This document shows, piece after piece, positions 51,769 to 61,643 of a stretch of 64,000 nucleotides of DNA. Every line of letters starts with the position of its first letter. The first letter of the stretch is position 1. This stretch comes from Bryobacter sp. (GTDB lineage Bacteria > Acidobacteriota > Terriglobia > Bryobacterales > Bryobacteraceae). The position numbers and the translations under genes are program-made. The DNA lies in the NCBI GenBank assembly GCA_022843625.1, contig JALHNH010000009.1:104030-168029 (forward strand), written 5' to 3'. The notes beneath the pieces are model-generated. The model worked only from the letters and a program-made list of their open reading frames with translations, had not been told where the DNA came from and did no database searches.

Positions 51769-54700
51769 TTACTGAATTACAGCGTCGCTTTGTTCAAAGC
51801 TCCAATCGCCAAGGACCACCCAGAGAGGCTCGGCTGAATCTACATTGTTCGTTATCGCGCTCAGTTGTAGCTCCAGCCGGGACTTTGTTTCCACCAGAAG
51901 CTCGATTGAAAAAACCGCTTGCAGTCTTTGGCCAACCATGGAAAGACTTTCAGATTTTATCGAGCACTTTGAGTTGGTCAGACTCTCATCGTTTGCCGAA
52001 ACGAATTCACCCCAAGTGGTCCCGTCCTCAGACAGTAAACGCAATTGACCTGCGGTGGGCCTCCATTCCAACTGACAGACAGGATTTCCTGGCTGTTGCG
52101 TGTCGATCAACCGGAAGCCGACAGTCGAACCAGAACTGAAGTCTTGCAGAGATCCCCATTCTGAAAGAAAAATCGCCGAATTTTTTCCAGACGCAGCGAT
52201 CGAAATCGAAGCAGGGAAAGGCCGATCCCCAGGGAGAGGTTGGAAGACCCCGTTCGAAGTCCACTCGCTCGATGCCGATCGGTCATGTGCCCGTATCCAA
52301 ATATTGAGCGGGTTTGCAGTTGCAAACGTACTGCGGATGGGACCAAGCAGACGGAGGCTGTGTGGCCCAGTGGAGAGCGTGAATTTCGATGGCTCCAGTT
52401 CGCAATCTGAATTGGAAATTCTTGGGCCGATTATCAACGGCGAAGGTGCAGACCATGCTTCGGTCGAAACGCTGTAAATGGAAAGTGAATTTGTTGCGGC
52501 ATCGTACTTAAATCGACAGCCTTCGGGTGAGTCTGTTGATGAACCAATGATTGCCTCCAAGGATTGCAAATCCCCCACGCCATCTTGATCTTCTGAATGA
52601 AGGTCCAGCCACAACTGTGCGCCCGCACGTTTAGGCTGTCTGACCGACAGGACAACCGGAGAAGCGTTCGGTGAAGGAGACGGAAATGGCAGCCATGTCC
52701 CCAAATGTTGCGCTGGGCTCAAGCGGGAATTGAATGAATCGGCAGCTCTGATGTAGCTTGAGAAAAGGGTCACTGCTTCAGTTACGGCAGGGAATCGAAT
52801 CGAGGTCTCCAAGGTGAGGGTGTTTTCTGCAGCCATTGCGGAAAAGGCGGAAAGATCAATCTCACAATTAGTGCCGCGGAGAATTCTTGTAGAGGGAAGG
52901 GCGATCGTTGCACCAGCGAATAGGACCGAATTGGGAGAGGTTGGAGACCAGCCGATACTGCACGAAACCTGAGACGATGCAGCGCTGAAGAACATTAGCT
53001 GGACATCTTCCAGGCCGTCGATATCGGTTGCCTGCAATTTGAAAATGGTGTTTGGGGACGATTCGAAACGAGTGTCCAAGGTGATGTGCGGGAAAGCGTC
53101 TGGTGTTACGTTCCAGCGGCCCACAAGCCGGTATGTGGGATTTGAGGAAGAAGGAATGCGAACATACACGTTTTTCTCACCCGCAAATCCAGGCTCAAAG
53201 AACAATGTCAGAAACATGTTGATGCGTCCAAAATTGCGGCGGAATTGGACTTGGTTCAGGGCGCACTGGGAGTTAGACCTGCGAGAAGCACCGAAGGAAC
53301 CTGGAGCGGAGTCTGAATTGCCGTCATTGTTTGACAGGCTGTACCGTCCCAAAGTTAAGTTCATCGTGATGCTGCAGGCCTTCTCACGGGAGGCTAAGTT
53401 CGCGATGAGAAACTCCACGATTTCCTCCCCCGCAGTGGGAGGCATTTGCAAAGAGAAAGTGTAATCTACCCGATGGCCCGAGCCTCTTACGGGAAGAAGT
53501 GAAGTTTCAAAGGCCGGCGAAACAGCATTCACGTCGAAGCTGCCCGACGTTAGCCAACCCGAACTTGTGCCGCCAGAGCTTACTTGGCTTAAAAGCGGTC
53601 TGGCCCCTGCAAAGCCTGCATTGAATCGCACTGGAATAGTAGCTTCCAATGATGTCAGCGAGCCCGAAACCAAAATAGCTTGCGGCTGGATGGAGCATTG
53701 TGCGTTTTCTAATATTCCGCTGCCGCCCAGGGAGAGAGGGCCTAGCCAGGAAGTGCCGGTGTCATTGAGTAACGAAATCCGTTGGCTGGCAGGCTCGTAG
53801 CGAAACCAGCAGTTGCCGCCCTCCGAGTTACCAAAGCGGGCTTCCATGAGCGTGATGGATCCCATCCCTGAAGCTTTCGAGGCTGTTAAACTGACGCTCG
53901 TTGAGTTGCCGGAAAGGGAAGAAAGCCGAACGGACGAACTGTGAGCTACTTGCAAAGCGGGGGCGGTGGACAGCCACTGGGCGACTGGATAATTCGCGTT
54001 TGTGAAAGTTTGGCCGAAGATGTTTGTGCGAGCCGTTGCAACAAAGACAGCCTTTCGCAAGGGTAATTCTAGTGGAAACTCGACGGGCACTTCGACAGAT
54101 AGGACTTGCTGGGTCACAGTCAGCTTGGCGCGGCTGGCATCAAGCTTGCACGCGCGCGCTTGAAGGATGACATTTGAGCCAAAATTCGCAGAGGACGGTG
54201 TGGTTGGCGAGAGTCTATCTCCAGCGAAAAGGCCCAGCATCCCTGATTTGTGGTCCACAAAGAACCGGCACGTCTCTGCTAGCGGCGGATTTATATTTCC
54301 AGACTCCTGAACACTTACCTGAGTCATGAAAACATCATTCAGCCCATTGGTGTCGCTAATTTCGAATTGGACTAGGCCCTTGTTTCCCAGCAATTGACGA
54401 GCCGATGTGTTTGAAATTACGGTTGGTGCGTTTGCCTCCACTCTGTACGAACCAAGAGGGTAAGTGATGGATTCTCCTGTCATGGATGTCATTGTGAATT
54501 GGAGGTTCAAATCTCCGGCCATCGAGTTGTCGAATTCCATTGCGACGAAAATCTTATTGACACCCTCTCTACGTGTCAATCGGGCACGGCATAGTTGATT
54601 CGAAATCATTCCCTGCAATGTCGTTACCGGCGAGGACTTGAGCTCACCGCTGCCATCCATATTGATTTGGGCTGTGGTTGCCTGGAAATTGAAGAACAAG

Positions 54701-56664
54701 ATACAGGAAGGAGTGCTTACGGATGGCTTCCGCAGCTCAATCCGAAAACTCCGTAGCTGGGATTGATCTGGGCTTACGAAGTTGAAGGCGAAGAGGCCCT
54801 CATATCCAGAGGTCTTTGCACCACCCACTTCCCAGCTTGTCAACAGAGGGGTTCGACTGACAGGAGATGCGGCTTGATTGACTTGAACCGCCCGCCCATC
54901 AATGTAGATGACGCCATCCCTGGCGGTGGCAGCAGGATTTGCTTCTATTGAATAGCTGATCCGATTGGTTGGAGAGCTAGCTGCAACTTTGATCCAACTC
55001 GTGGGGCTGGATGCGGTCACTAAACATCCTGTTCGTGGGGCCTGTAAGGTCATCGAGGCGTTGGTTGGGAGGAAGGGTAGAGAAAGTTTCGTAGCCGGAA
55101 GGGTTCCGCCGCACTCTGAACCCATGACAACTCGAACACGCAGAGAAGTGGAGGTTGCGGTGAGGACATGAACGGTCAAATTGGACTCAGGGTCGAAGAA
55201 TGACTTGCCTGCAACCAGGGTTGCCGCCGGAGGGTATATGAAATTGTCAGCTACTTTTACAGCGCTACTAAACGGATTCATATTGAGAAGATCAACAAAT
55301 GTTCTTCCACGCTGCGTCGCTAGTTCGGACACGGAAAAATTAATGACCGCCCCGTTTGGATTCGCGTAAAACACTGCATCCCTTGGCCTGTCTTGCGGTA
55401 GGTACTCCACCCAAAGATCGCCAGCGGCTGGGTGCCGTCTGGGAATCCTGAGAGAGCGCAATCCTGGCCCGCTCGAGTTCGGAGGAACGAGTTCGAATTC
55501 ACCTGTAGCAGTGACCGTTCGGAGCGTTACTCCTTCCCGGAGCCAGCCCAGCATGGCTCGATGAGCCGCTGCAAATGGTGCAGATTCGCCGCTGCCCATT
55601 GGGGAAAAGATGCCAGAGTACTCGCTAAGGTTGGGCTTGACGGTGTCCGGCTGAATCACCGCATCGGGATAACTGCGGAGTCGGTGGTGGTGAAAACCAA
55701 AGTTATGACCTGACTCGTGGTAAATAAGACCGGTTCCTATCTCCTGGTAAATGTGGCCTTGGGCCGTCCGGGAACCGGCAGCAAGCCAAACGACTCCCAT
55801 GGTTCCAACTCCTCTTCGTAGCTCTGCTACTCGGCATCCAAGGGTTCCTAAGCCCGCAGCACGAATGATGCCTTGCGTGAAGTAAGAGGGATAAGCAATG
55901 TAGAGCCGCGAAATCGAAGCAAGGTCAATTCCATTAGTTTCAGCCCATTCAATCATGTCGGTGTACATACGTTCCGTTTCGTTTTCTCCATATGCAGCCC
56001 GAAGACTGACTACTCTTACCTCCCCCGTTGCAGAAACGGTTCCAAAAGAATTCATCTTCCAGAAGCGGTTTAAGGAGCTTGAATCTGGAGCGTCGGAGAA
56101 AAACTGCTCTCTTGTTTTCGAAACCAGGTCTGGTGCCATAGTTGTCCCGGGAGGAACTAGAAGAAGGACCAAACTTTTGAGAGGGCCGGACATGGAGCAC
56201 TCATTGCCCGCCTCTCGGGTGAGAGTTGGTGGTTCTGATAAGGCAAAAGTTTCGCCGAGATGATAGCCGGTGACCCGCAGTGAGGCACCTCCTATTAGTG
56301 AAGGGGGTAGGTCGCCATCCCAATAGATTGTTCTGCGCTGCCCCTCAACCATCATCGAAATCAGATGGATTGGAGCCATTTGTTCCCTGTCTACGTGCAC
56401 CACATCGACAATGCCCTCGGCAAAAAATTTCTGCTCAATCCAGGGTGCGAGAGTAGGATTTCTTGTTAGTAGCCGTGAGCGCTCTTGCGGAGAAGTGTAA
56501 TCAGAGCCTATACTTGCCGGGCTCGTTCGCATTCGAGCTTCGATACTCTTTGACCGATTTACTAATTGGTCTGTAACGAGACTCTCCTGTGCCAGCGAGA
56601 GCGATGCTATAAACCACAGTAAGGTTCCAGGGAGTATCACTTTTTGATGGTAACTCAGCAGCAC
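51769..56664 (-). CDS. Large secreted metzincin-like metalloprotease with seven Cys-pair repeats
   Basis: The 1631-residue protein has a signal peptide (LPGTLLWFIASLSLAQ) and a gametolysin/M11-like zinc protease domain. The zinc motif HESGHNFGFHH has ligands His316, His320 and His326; Glu317 is the catalytic base, and the Met-turn is IFSPMGSGE with Met356. A BACON-like or Ig-like segment is near 525-600. Residues 605-1625 are seven divergent repeats of about 140-150 residues, each with two cysteines 32-40 apart (654/692, 799/839, 952/990, 1097/1134, 1235/1267, 1383/1421, 1530/1567). It is likely extracellular. The upstream promoter lies within 29 bp of the DAP operon. Confidence 0.75.
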   Translation of the reverse strand: MLLSYHQKVILPGTLLWFIASLSLAQESLVTDQLVNRSKSIEARMRTSPASIGSDYTSPQERSRLLTRNPTLAPWIEQKFFAEGIVDVVHVDREQMAPIHLISMMVEGQRRTIYWDGDLPPSLIGGASLRVTGYHLGETFALSEPPTLTREAGNECSMSGPLKSLVLLLVPPGTTMAPDLVSKTREQFFSDAPDSSSLNRFWKMNSFGTVSATGEVRVVSLRAAYGENETERMYTDMIEWAETNGIDLASISRLYIAYPSYFTQGIIRAAGLGTLGCRVAELRRGVGTMGVVWLAAGSRTAQGHIYQEIGTGLIYHESGHNFGFHHHRLRSYPDAVIQPDTVKPNLSEYSGIFSPMGSGESAPFAAAHRAMLGWLREGVTLRTVTATGEFELVPPNSSGPGLRSLRIPRRHPAAGDLWVEYLPQDRPRDAVFYANPNGAVINFSVSELATQRGRTFVDLLNMNPFSSAVKVADNFIYPPAATLVAGKSFFDPESNLTVHVLTATSTSLRVRVVMGSECGGTLPATKLSLPFLPTNASMTLQAPRTGCLVTASSPTSWIKVAASSPTNRISYSIEANPAATARDGVIYIDGRAVQVNQAASPVSRTPLLTSWEVGGAKTSGYEGLFAFNFVSPDQSQLRSFRIELRKPSVSTPSCILFFNFQATTAQINMDGSGELKSSPVTTLQGMISNQLCRARLTRREGVNKIFVAMEFDNSMAGDLNLQFTMTSMTGESITYPLGSYRVEANAPTVISNTSARQLLGNKGLVQFEISDTNGLNDVFMTQVSVQESGNINPPLAETCRFFVDHKSGMLGLFAGDRLSPTTPSSANFGSNVILQARACKLDASRAKLTVTQQVLSVEVPVEFPLELPLRKAVFVATARTNIFGQTFTNANYPVAQWLSTAPALQVAHSSSVRLSSLSGNSTSVSLTASKASGMGSITLMEARFGNSEGGNCWFRYEPASQRISLLNDTGTSWLGPLSLGGSGILENAQCSIQPQAILVSGSLTSLEATIPVRFNAGFAGARPLLSQVSSGGTSSGWLTSGSFDVNAVSPAFETSLLPVRGSGHRVDYTFSLQMPPTAGEEIVEFLIANLASREKACSITMNLTLGRYSLSNNDGNSDSAPGSFGASRRSNSQCALNQVQFRRNFGRINMFLTLFFEPGFAGEKNVYVRIPSSSNPTYRLVGRWNVTPDAFPHITLDTRFESSPNTIFKLQATDIDGLEDVQLMFFSAASSQVSCSIGWSPTSPNSVLFAGATIALPSTRILRGTNCEIDLSAFSAMAAENTLTLETSIRFPAVTEAVTLFSSYIRAADSFNSRLSPAQHLGTWLPFPSPSPNASPVVLSVRQPKRAGAQLWLDLHSEDQDGVGDLQSLEAIIGSSTDSPEGCRFKYDAATNSLSIYSVSTEAWSAPSPLIIGPRISNSDCELEPSKFTLSTGPHSLRLLGPIRSTFATANPLNIWIRAHDRSASSEWTSNGVFQPLPGDRPFPASISIAASGKNSAIFLSEWGSLQDFSSGSTVGFRLIDTQQPGNPVCQLEWRPTAGQLRLLSEDGTTWGEFVSANDESLTNSKCSIKSESLSMVGQRLQAVFSIELLVETKSRLELQLSAITNNVDSAEPLWVVLGDWSFEQSDAVIQ
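51790..54852 (-). repeat. Seven protein-level repeats (about 145 residues) in the large protease
   Basis: Seven tandem, highly divergent repeats share the pattern of a Cys in C-x-(F/I)-x-(Y/W/F), about 37 residues, then an Asn/Asp-containing (N/S)(A/S)(Q/K/D)C. First-cysteine intervals are 145, 153, 145, 138, 148 and 147 residues. They are recognised by eye from the Cys pairs and hydrophobic strands; DNA-level identity is low. A disulfide per repeat is likely. Confidence 0.65.
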
Positions 56665-56693
56665 AGCCGCAATCGGGGGACAATCGAAGGTGC

Positions 56694-57722
56694 ATGTTTG
56701 ACCCGATTGCTTTAACTCGCCGCCTGGTGGATATCGAATCCATCACCGGCAATGAAATGCCTGTCTCGATCGTTCTTGAAGAGATCCTTCGAGAATTGGC
56801 CGAGCCCTTTGGTGGCGTTGTCGAACGGATTCCGGTTGAGCCGAACCGCGACAACCTCTTTTGCTACTTTGGTCAGTCGCTGGTCACCCTATCGACTCAT
56901 CAGGACACCGTCCCCCCCTTTATCCCATCATCTGAGGACGACCAATTCATCTGGGGCCGCGGCGCTTGCGACGTAAAGGGAATCATCGCAGCCATGCTCT
57001 GCGCCGGCGAGAAACTGCTGCTCGAGGGCAAACGCGACTTCGGCTTTCTCTTCGTTGTGGGCGAAGAACGCAACAGCGTCGGGGCCTATCATGCGGGTCG
57101 AAATCCGCGCGGCTCGCAATTCATCATCAACGGCGAGCCAACTGAGAACCGGCTATCACTGGGCTCGAAGGGTGCTTTGCGCCTCGAGCTGACGGCCAGG
57201 GGCAAGATGGCACACTCCGCTTATCCAGAACTGGGCGAGTCTGCGATCGAAAAGCTGCTCGATGCAATGGAGAAAGTGCGCAAGATCCAGTTGCCAGAGC
57301 ACGAGATCCTGGGCCCGTCGACCATGAATATCGGCCTGATTTCAGGCGGCAGGGCACCGAATGTAATCCCGGATGCGGCCAAGGCAGAGTTGCTGATCCG
57401 ATTGGTGGAAGATGGCGATTCAACCGTAGCCGCAATTCGCCAGGCCTGTGGCGACACGGTGGAGGTGACTGAAGTATTGCGGATTCCGCCGGTTTTGCTA
57501 GGCGGGATGGACGGTTTTGATACCATGGTAGCTTCCTATACCACTGACATCCCGGCATTTCAGGGCGCCTGGGGACAACCATACCTGTTAGGTCCCGGCA
57601 CGATTCACGTCGCACATACCAGCGAAGAACGAATCCCGAAGAAGCAATTGCTGGATGCAGTGGGAATTTATCAACAGATGGTAAGGACGTTGCTCGAAAG
57701 ATGTCATCCCGTATTGAAGTAG
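56694..57722 (+). CDS. M20-family peptidase, candidate succinyl-diaminopimelate desuccinylase (DapE-like)
   Basis: The 342-residue zinc-dependent M20 amidohydrolase has the metal-site residues His69 and Asp71 (STHQDT), Asp93 (GACDVKG), Glu124-Glu125 (VGEERN) and Glu148 (INGEPT), plus a late His in VAHTSEER. It heads an operon of lysine/DAP genes that includes dapD, so the desuccinylase step of the succinylase route is the best guess; M20 members also include acetylornithine and aminoacyl hydrolases. It overlaps asd by 22 bases. Confidence 0.78.
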   Translation: MFDPIALTRRLVDIESITGNEMPVSIVLEEILRELAEPFGGVVERIPVEPNRDNLFCYFGQSLVTLSTHQDTVPPFIPSSEDDQFIWGRGACDVKGIIAAMLCAGEKLLLEGKRDFGFLFVVGEERNSVGAYHAGRNPRGSQFIINGEPTENRLSLGSKGALRLELTARGKMAHSAYPELGESAIEKLLDAMEKVRKIQLPEHEILGPSTMNIGLISGGRAPNVIPDAAKAELLIRLVEDGDSTVAAIRQACGDTVEVTEVLRIPPVLLGGMDGFDTMVASYTTDIPAFQGAWGQPYLLGPGTIHVAHTSEERIPKKQLLDAVGIYQQMVRTLLERCHPVLK

Positions 57723-58747
57723 GTGTACTTGGCGCCACCGGCATGGTGGGTCAGAATTTTGCCCGGCTTTTGGCCGGTCATCCGATGTTTGAGCTCACTT
57801 GGGTCGGCGCGTCCGACCGCTCGGCGGGCAAGAAGTATGGTGAAGCCACTAGCTGGCGGCTCGACGGTGTCATGCCTGAAAGTGTCGCGAACCTGACGGT
57901 AAGCGAGTGCAAGCCCGGCAATGCCCCGAAACTCGTTTTTTCTTCGATGGACGCTAATGTGGCCACCGAAATTGAACAGGCGTTTGCCGAAGCCGGCCAC
58001 ATCGTGGTTTCCAATTCAAAGAACTTCCGTATGGAAGCCGACGTGCCTCTGCTCGTGCCAGAAGTCAACGCCGACCATCTTGGGCTGATCGAGATTCAGC
58101 GCAAGAATCGAGGCTGGAAAGGTGCCATCGTCACCAATCCAAACTGCGTCGCAGTACCGCTGGCCATGGCCCTCGCCCCCTTCAAGCAGTTCGGCATTAA
58201 GAAGTTCATCACCACCAGCATGCAGGCCGTAAGCGGCGCTGGCTATCCCGGCGTCGCCTCGATGGACATCCTCGGCAATGTAATCCCCTACATCGGCGGG
58301 GAAGAGCCCAAAGTGGAAGAAGAGCCGCTCAAGATTCTGGGCGACTTCAAGAATGGTGCGGTGCATGACCTCGACGCAAAGGTGAGTGCGCATTGCAACC
58401 GCGTGCCGGTCATTGACGGGCACATGCTGACCGTGAGCGTAGAGCTCGAACAAAAGCCCACTAAAGAAGAACTGCTGGCAGCCATTCATTCCTTCCGCGG
58501 CCTGCCGCAGCAACGGAATCTGCCCAGCGCGCCTCCAGTACCCCTCGTCTACATGACCGAAGACAACCGCCCGCAGCCTCGCCGTGACGGCCCTCGCGAT
58601 GGCGGCATGACCGTTTTTATGGGACGCTTGCGGCCATGTTCGATCTTCGACTGGAAGTTTGTTTGCCTCGGGCACAATACTATTCGCGGCGCAGCAGGCG
58701 CTGCCGTACTCAATGCCGAACTGATGCAGAGCGAAGGATTGCTCTAG
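57701..58747 (+). CDS. asd: Aspartate-semialdehyde dehydrogenase
   Basis: It reduces L-aspartyl-4-phosphate to aspartate semialdehyde with NADPH. The 348-residue protein has GVLGATGMVGQ at 8-18 for the nucleotide, the catalytic Cys149 in TNPNCVAVPLA, and CNRVPVIDGHMLTVSVEL near 227 with the conserved His. The sequence resembles the archaeal/fungal-type enzyme (GxTNPNC and R/N/Q patterns). It starts 22 bases inside the M20 gene and is followed four bases on by lysC. Confidence 0.95.
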   Translation: MSSRIEVGVLGATGMVGQNFARLLAGHPMFELTWVGASDRSAGKKYGEATSWRLDGVMPESVANLTVSECKPGNAPKLVFSSMDANVATEIEQAFAEAGHIVVSNSKNFRMEADVPLLVPEVNADHLGLIEIQRKNRGWKGAIVTNPNCVAVPLAMALAPFKQFGIKKFITTSMQAVSGAGYPGVASMDILGNVIPYIGGEEPKVEEEPLKILGDFKNGAVHDLDAKVSAHCNRVPVIDGHMLTVSVELEQKPTKEELLAAIHSFRGLPQQRNLPSAPPVPLVYMTEDNRPQPRRDGPRDGGMTVFMGRLRPCSIFDWKFVCLGHNTIRGAAGAAVLNAELMQSEGLL

Positions 58748-58751
58748 CGCA

Positions 58752-60074
58752 ATGATAGTAATGAAATTCGGCGGCACGAGCGTAGAATCGGCCGCCGCGA
58801 TCCAACGCCTAGCCGGTATCGTCAGAGGCCGGCTTGCAGAACAACCAATAGTGGTTGTGTCGGCAATGGGCAAAACCACAAACCGCCTCCTTGAGGCTGC
58901 CAATCTGGCCGTGGCCGGCAAGCGTGCGGATGCTCTTGACAAAGTAGAAGCCCTTCGGGCCTACCATCACACCGAAGCAGACGGCTTTGGCGCGGCAAAT
59001 ATCATCGACGAGCATTTTGGGGAATTAACGGAGCTGGTGCGCGGCCTCGCCATTCTGGGTGAGCTCACTCCTCGAAGTATCGACGCAATCTCTAGCTTTG
59101 GCGAGCGAATCTCCTCTCAGGTCGTTGCTTTAGCCTTGCAGGCGAAACACGTCGACAGTCGAGCCGTAGTCATCACCGACGACCGTCACACCATGGCAGC
59201 ACCAAATTATGCCGAAACCAATCAGCGGCTGAAGGCTACCGCATGGGGCGAAATCACAGTAATGGGCGGCTTCATCGGATCCACTCTTGCCGGAGTCACC
59301 AGCACGCTTGGCCGCGGCGGTAGCGACTTTACGGCAAGCATTGTCGGTGCAGGCGTCGATGCCAAAGAAATCCAGATCTGGACTGACGTCGACGGCATGC
59401 TCACCTGCGACCCCACGGTGTTGCAAGGTGGGCGGCGCGTCAAGAGCCTCAGCTTCGCTGAAGCGGCAGAACTCGCTTACTTCGGGGCCAAAGTCTTGCA
59501 CCCGTCTACTGTGGTGCCCGCGATTGAAAAGAACATACCGGTTTTGATCCTGAACTCACGGCGGCCTCAAGTGGACGGGACACGCATCACCGCTGAAGGG
59601 CCTGTAACCACCAGCGTCGCCAAATCCATTGCCTGCAAGAAGAACATTGCGCTGGTCAACATCCAGTCCACCCGCATGCTGATGGCCCATGGCTTTTTGC
59701 GGCGCATCTTCGAAATCTTCGACCGTCATGAAACGCCAGTCGATATGATTGCCACCAGCGAGGTGAGCGTGTCATTAACCATAGACAACTTCGGCAAGCT
59801 TGAGACGATCGCAGCCGAGTTGCGAGACTTTGCCGAAGTCGAGATTGAGCAGGACAAGGCAGTACTTTGCTTGGTTGGTGACAACATCCGCTGGCAACCG
59901 GGCGTGGCGCATCGAGTCTTCCGTGCGCTCGACCCGGTAAATGTACGCATGATCAGCCAGGGAGCGAGCCTCCGGAATCTGGGCCTTGTCATCGCACAAT
60001 CCGATCTTCGCGAGGCAGTAGAACGGCTGCACAAGGAATTCTTCACCGATGTCGACCCGGAGGTTTTTGAATGA
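58752..60074 (+). CDS. lysC: Aspartate kinase (monofunctional)
   Basis: It phosphorylates L-aspartate, the first step of the DAP, lysine, threonine and methionine pathways. The 440-residue protein has KFGGTSV at 5-11, LGRGGSDFTA and IWTDVDGMLTCDP for aspartate and ATP contacts, and two C-terminal ACT domains (about 305-435) for allosteric control, probably by lysine. The gene lies directly after asd and overlaps dapB by four bases (ATGA). Confidence 0.95.
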   Translation: MIVMKFGGTSVESAAAIQRLAGIVRGRLAEQPIVVVSAMGKTTNRLLEAANLAVAGKRADALDKVEALRAYHHTEADGFGAANIIDEHFGELTELVRGLAILGELTPRSIDAISSFGERISSQVVALALQAKHVDSRAVVITDDRHTMAAPNYAETNQRLKATAWGEITVMGGFIGSTLAGVTSTLGRGGSDFTASIVGAGVDAKEIQIWTDVDGMLTCDPTVLQGGRRVKSLSFAEAAELAYFGAKVLHPSTVVPAIEKNIPVLILNSRRPQVDGTRITAEGPVTTSVAKSIACKKNIALVNIQSTRMLMAHGFLRRIFEIFDRHETPVDMIATSEVSVSLTIDNFGKLETIAAELRDFAEVEIEQDKAVLCLVGDNIRWQPGVAHRVFRALDPVNVRMISQGASLRNLGLVIAQSDLREAVERLHKEFFTDVDPEVFE

Positions 60075-60760
60075 AAATCGCGCTGGTAGGCTACGGCAAG
60101 ATGGGCAAGATGATTGAGTCTCTTGCTCACGAATATGGCGGCGAGGTGGTATTGCGTCTGGATGAGTTCAACAACGCAGACCAGGTGATGATGACACCTG
60201 AGCACTTTGCCGATGTTGACGTCGCGATTGAATTTACAACGCCTCACACCGCAGTTGGCAACATTTTGAAGCTGGCTGAGCTCGGCGTACCAACGGTTGT
60301 GGGGACTACCGGGTGGCTGGATGAGCTACCTCGCGTTGAGGCTTTCGTCCAGGAAAAGGCGGGGACACTCGTTTGGAGCCCAAATTTCTCGATTGGCGTA
60401 AACCTCTTCTTTGCTGCCGTAAAGCAGCTATCGGCGCGCATGGAAGACTTCCCCGAGTACGGCGCCTGGGCCTGGGAAATCCATCACTCAGCCAAGAAAG
60501 ACGCCCCCAGTGGCACACTCAAGATGGCTGTCGAGCAGATGCGCCGTGGCGGCTACACACGTGAAGTGAGCGAAAGCTCAAACCGCGCCGGTGCAGTGCC
60601 CGGAACGCATGAGATTGGTTTTGATACTGCTGCCGACACGATCACCTTGCGGCATACAGCGCGAAGCCGTGAAGGATTTGCCCGTGGCGCCCTCAAGGCA
60701 GCACAGTGGGTGAAGGGCAAGACGGGCGTTTACGAATTTGGCGAGATATTGTTTGGATAA
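60071..60760 (+). CDS. dapB: 4-hydroxy-tetrahydrodipicolinate reductase
   Basis: The 229-residue NAD(P)H-dependent reductase has the Rossmann motif GYGKMGK at 7-13, the GTTGW strand near 79, and EIHHSAKKDAPSGTLKMA with the conserved His-His and Lys of the active site. Its length is slightly short for the family (about 240-270). The start overlaps the stop of lysC. It is followed ten bases on by dapA. Confidence 0.93.
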   Translation: MKIALVGYGKMGKMIESLAHEYGGEVVLRLDEFNNADQVMMTPEHFADVDVAIEFTTPHTAVGNILKLAELGVPTVVGTTGWLDELPRVEAFVQEKAGTLVWSPNFSIGVNLFFAAVKQLSARMEDFPEYGAWAWEIHHSAKKDAPSGTLKMAVEQMRRGGYTREVSESSNRAGAVPGTHEIGFDTAADTITLRHTARSREGFARGALKAAQWVKGKTGVYEFGEILFG

Positions 60761-60770
60761 GGATATGACC

Positions 60771-61643
60771 ATGTTTCAAGGCTGTGGCACCGCGTTAATT
60801 ACGCCTTTTCAAAAGAATGGTTCGCTCGATGAAGTCGCCATCAAGAAACTGGTGCGGCGTCAGATCGATGCTGGAATCCACTTTCTTGTGCCATGCGGCA
60901 CAACCGGCGAGAGCCCCACGATCTCTCTCGAAGAGCATCTTCGCGTTGTCGAACTGACAGTCGCAGCAGCAAAGGGCGAAGTACCGGTGCTCGCTGGTGC
61001 CGGTGGCTATTGGACCGAGGACGTCATCGATCTGATCCAGCGGATTGAAGCACTCGGCGTAGACGGCATCCTGAGCGTAACGCCCTACTACAACAAGCCT
61101 ACTCAGGAAGGGCTTTACCAACACTACAAGGCACTTGCAAAATCAACGAAGCTGCCTATCATCCTCTACAGCGTGCAGGGGCGCACGGGCGTAAACATCG
61201 AACCGGCAACCGTAGCGCGCCTGGCTGCCATCAAGAACATCATCGGGATCAAAGAAGCTTCGGGCAGCATGGCGCAAGTTGCAAGAGTGATTCAGGAAGT
61301 GCCGGAAGACTTTCTGGTTTTGAGCGGCGATGATAGCGTAACGATTCCTTTGATGGCGCTCGGCGGGCACGGGGTGATCTCGGTTGCCGGTAATGAGATT
61401 CCAGGCGAGATGGCAAATCTTGCTGAGGCCTGCCTCAACCAGGACTTTGCCACAGCCCGGGCCATTCAGCGGCAATTTCTACCGTTGATGGAAGTGAATT
61501 TTATCGAGTCGAATCCAATTCCGGTCAAGGCTGCGATGGCTGCCATGGGCCTCTGCAAGCCGATTTGGCGGTTGCCGCTAGTGCCTCCAACTGAAGCAAG
61601 CATGGCCAGGATTCAAAGTGTTCTAAAGCAGGTAGGTCTCTAA
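60771..61643 (+). CDS. dapA: 4-hydroxy-tetrahydrodipicolinate synthase
   Basis: This 290-residue TIM-barrel enzyme condenses pyruvate with aspartate semialdehyde. The start at 60771 is preferred over 60765 because AAGGA (60759-60763) is seven bases upstream and the residue numbers then match the Escherichia coli protein: Thr44 (GTTGES), Tyr133 and Arg138 (LYSVQGRTG), and the Schiff-base Lys161 (GIKEASG). The Tyr motif is YSVQGRT rather than YNVPGRT. It shares one base with the dapD start. Confidence 0.95.
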   Translation: MFQGCGTALITPFQKNGSLDEVAIKKLVRRQIDAGIHFLVPCGTTGESPTISLEEHLRVVELTVAAAKGEVPVLAGAGGYWTEDVIDLIQRIEALGVDGILSVTPYYNKPTQEGLYQHYKALAKSTKLPIILYSVQGRTGVNIEPATVARLAAIKNIIGIKEASGSMAQVARVIQEVPEDFLVLSGDDSVTIPLMALGGHGVISVAGNEIPGEMANLAEACLNQDFATARAIQRQFLPLMEVNFIESNPIPVKAAMAAMGLCKPIWRLPLVPPTEASMARIQSVLKQVGL

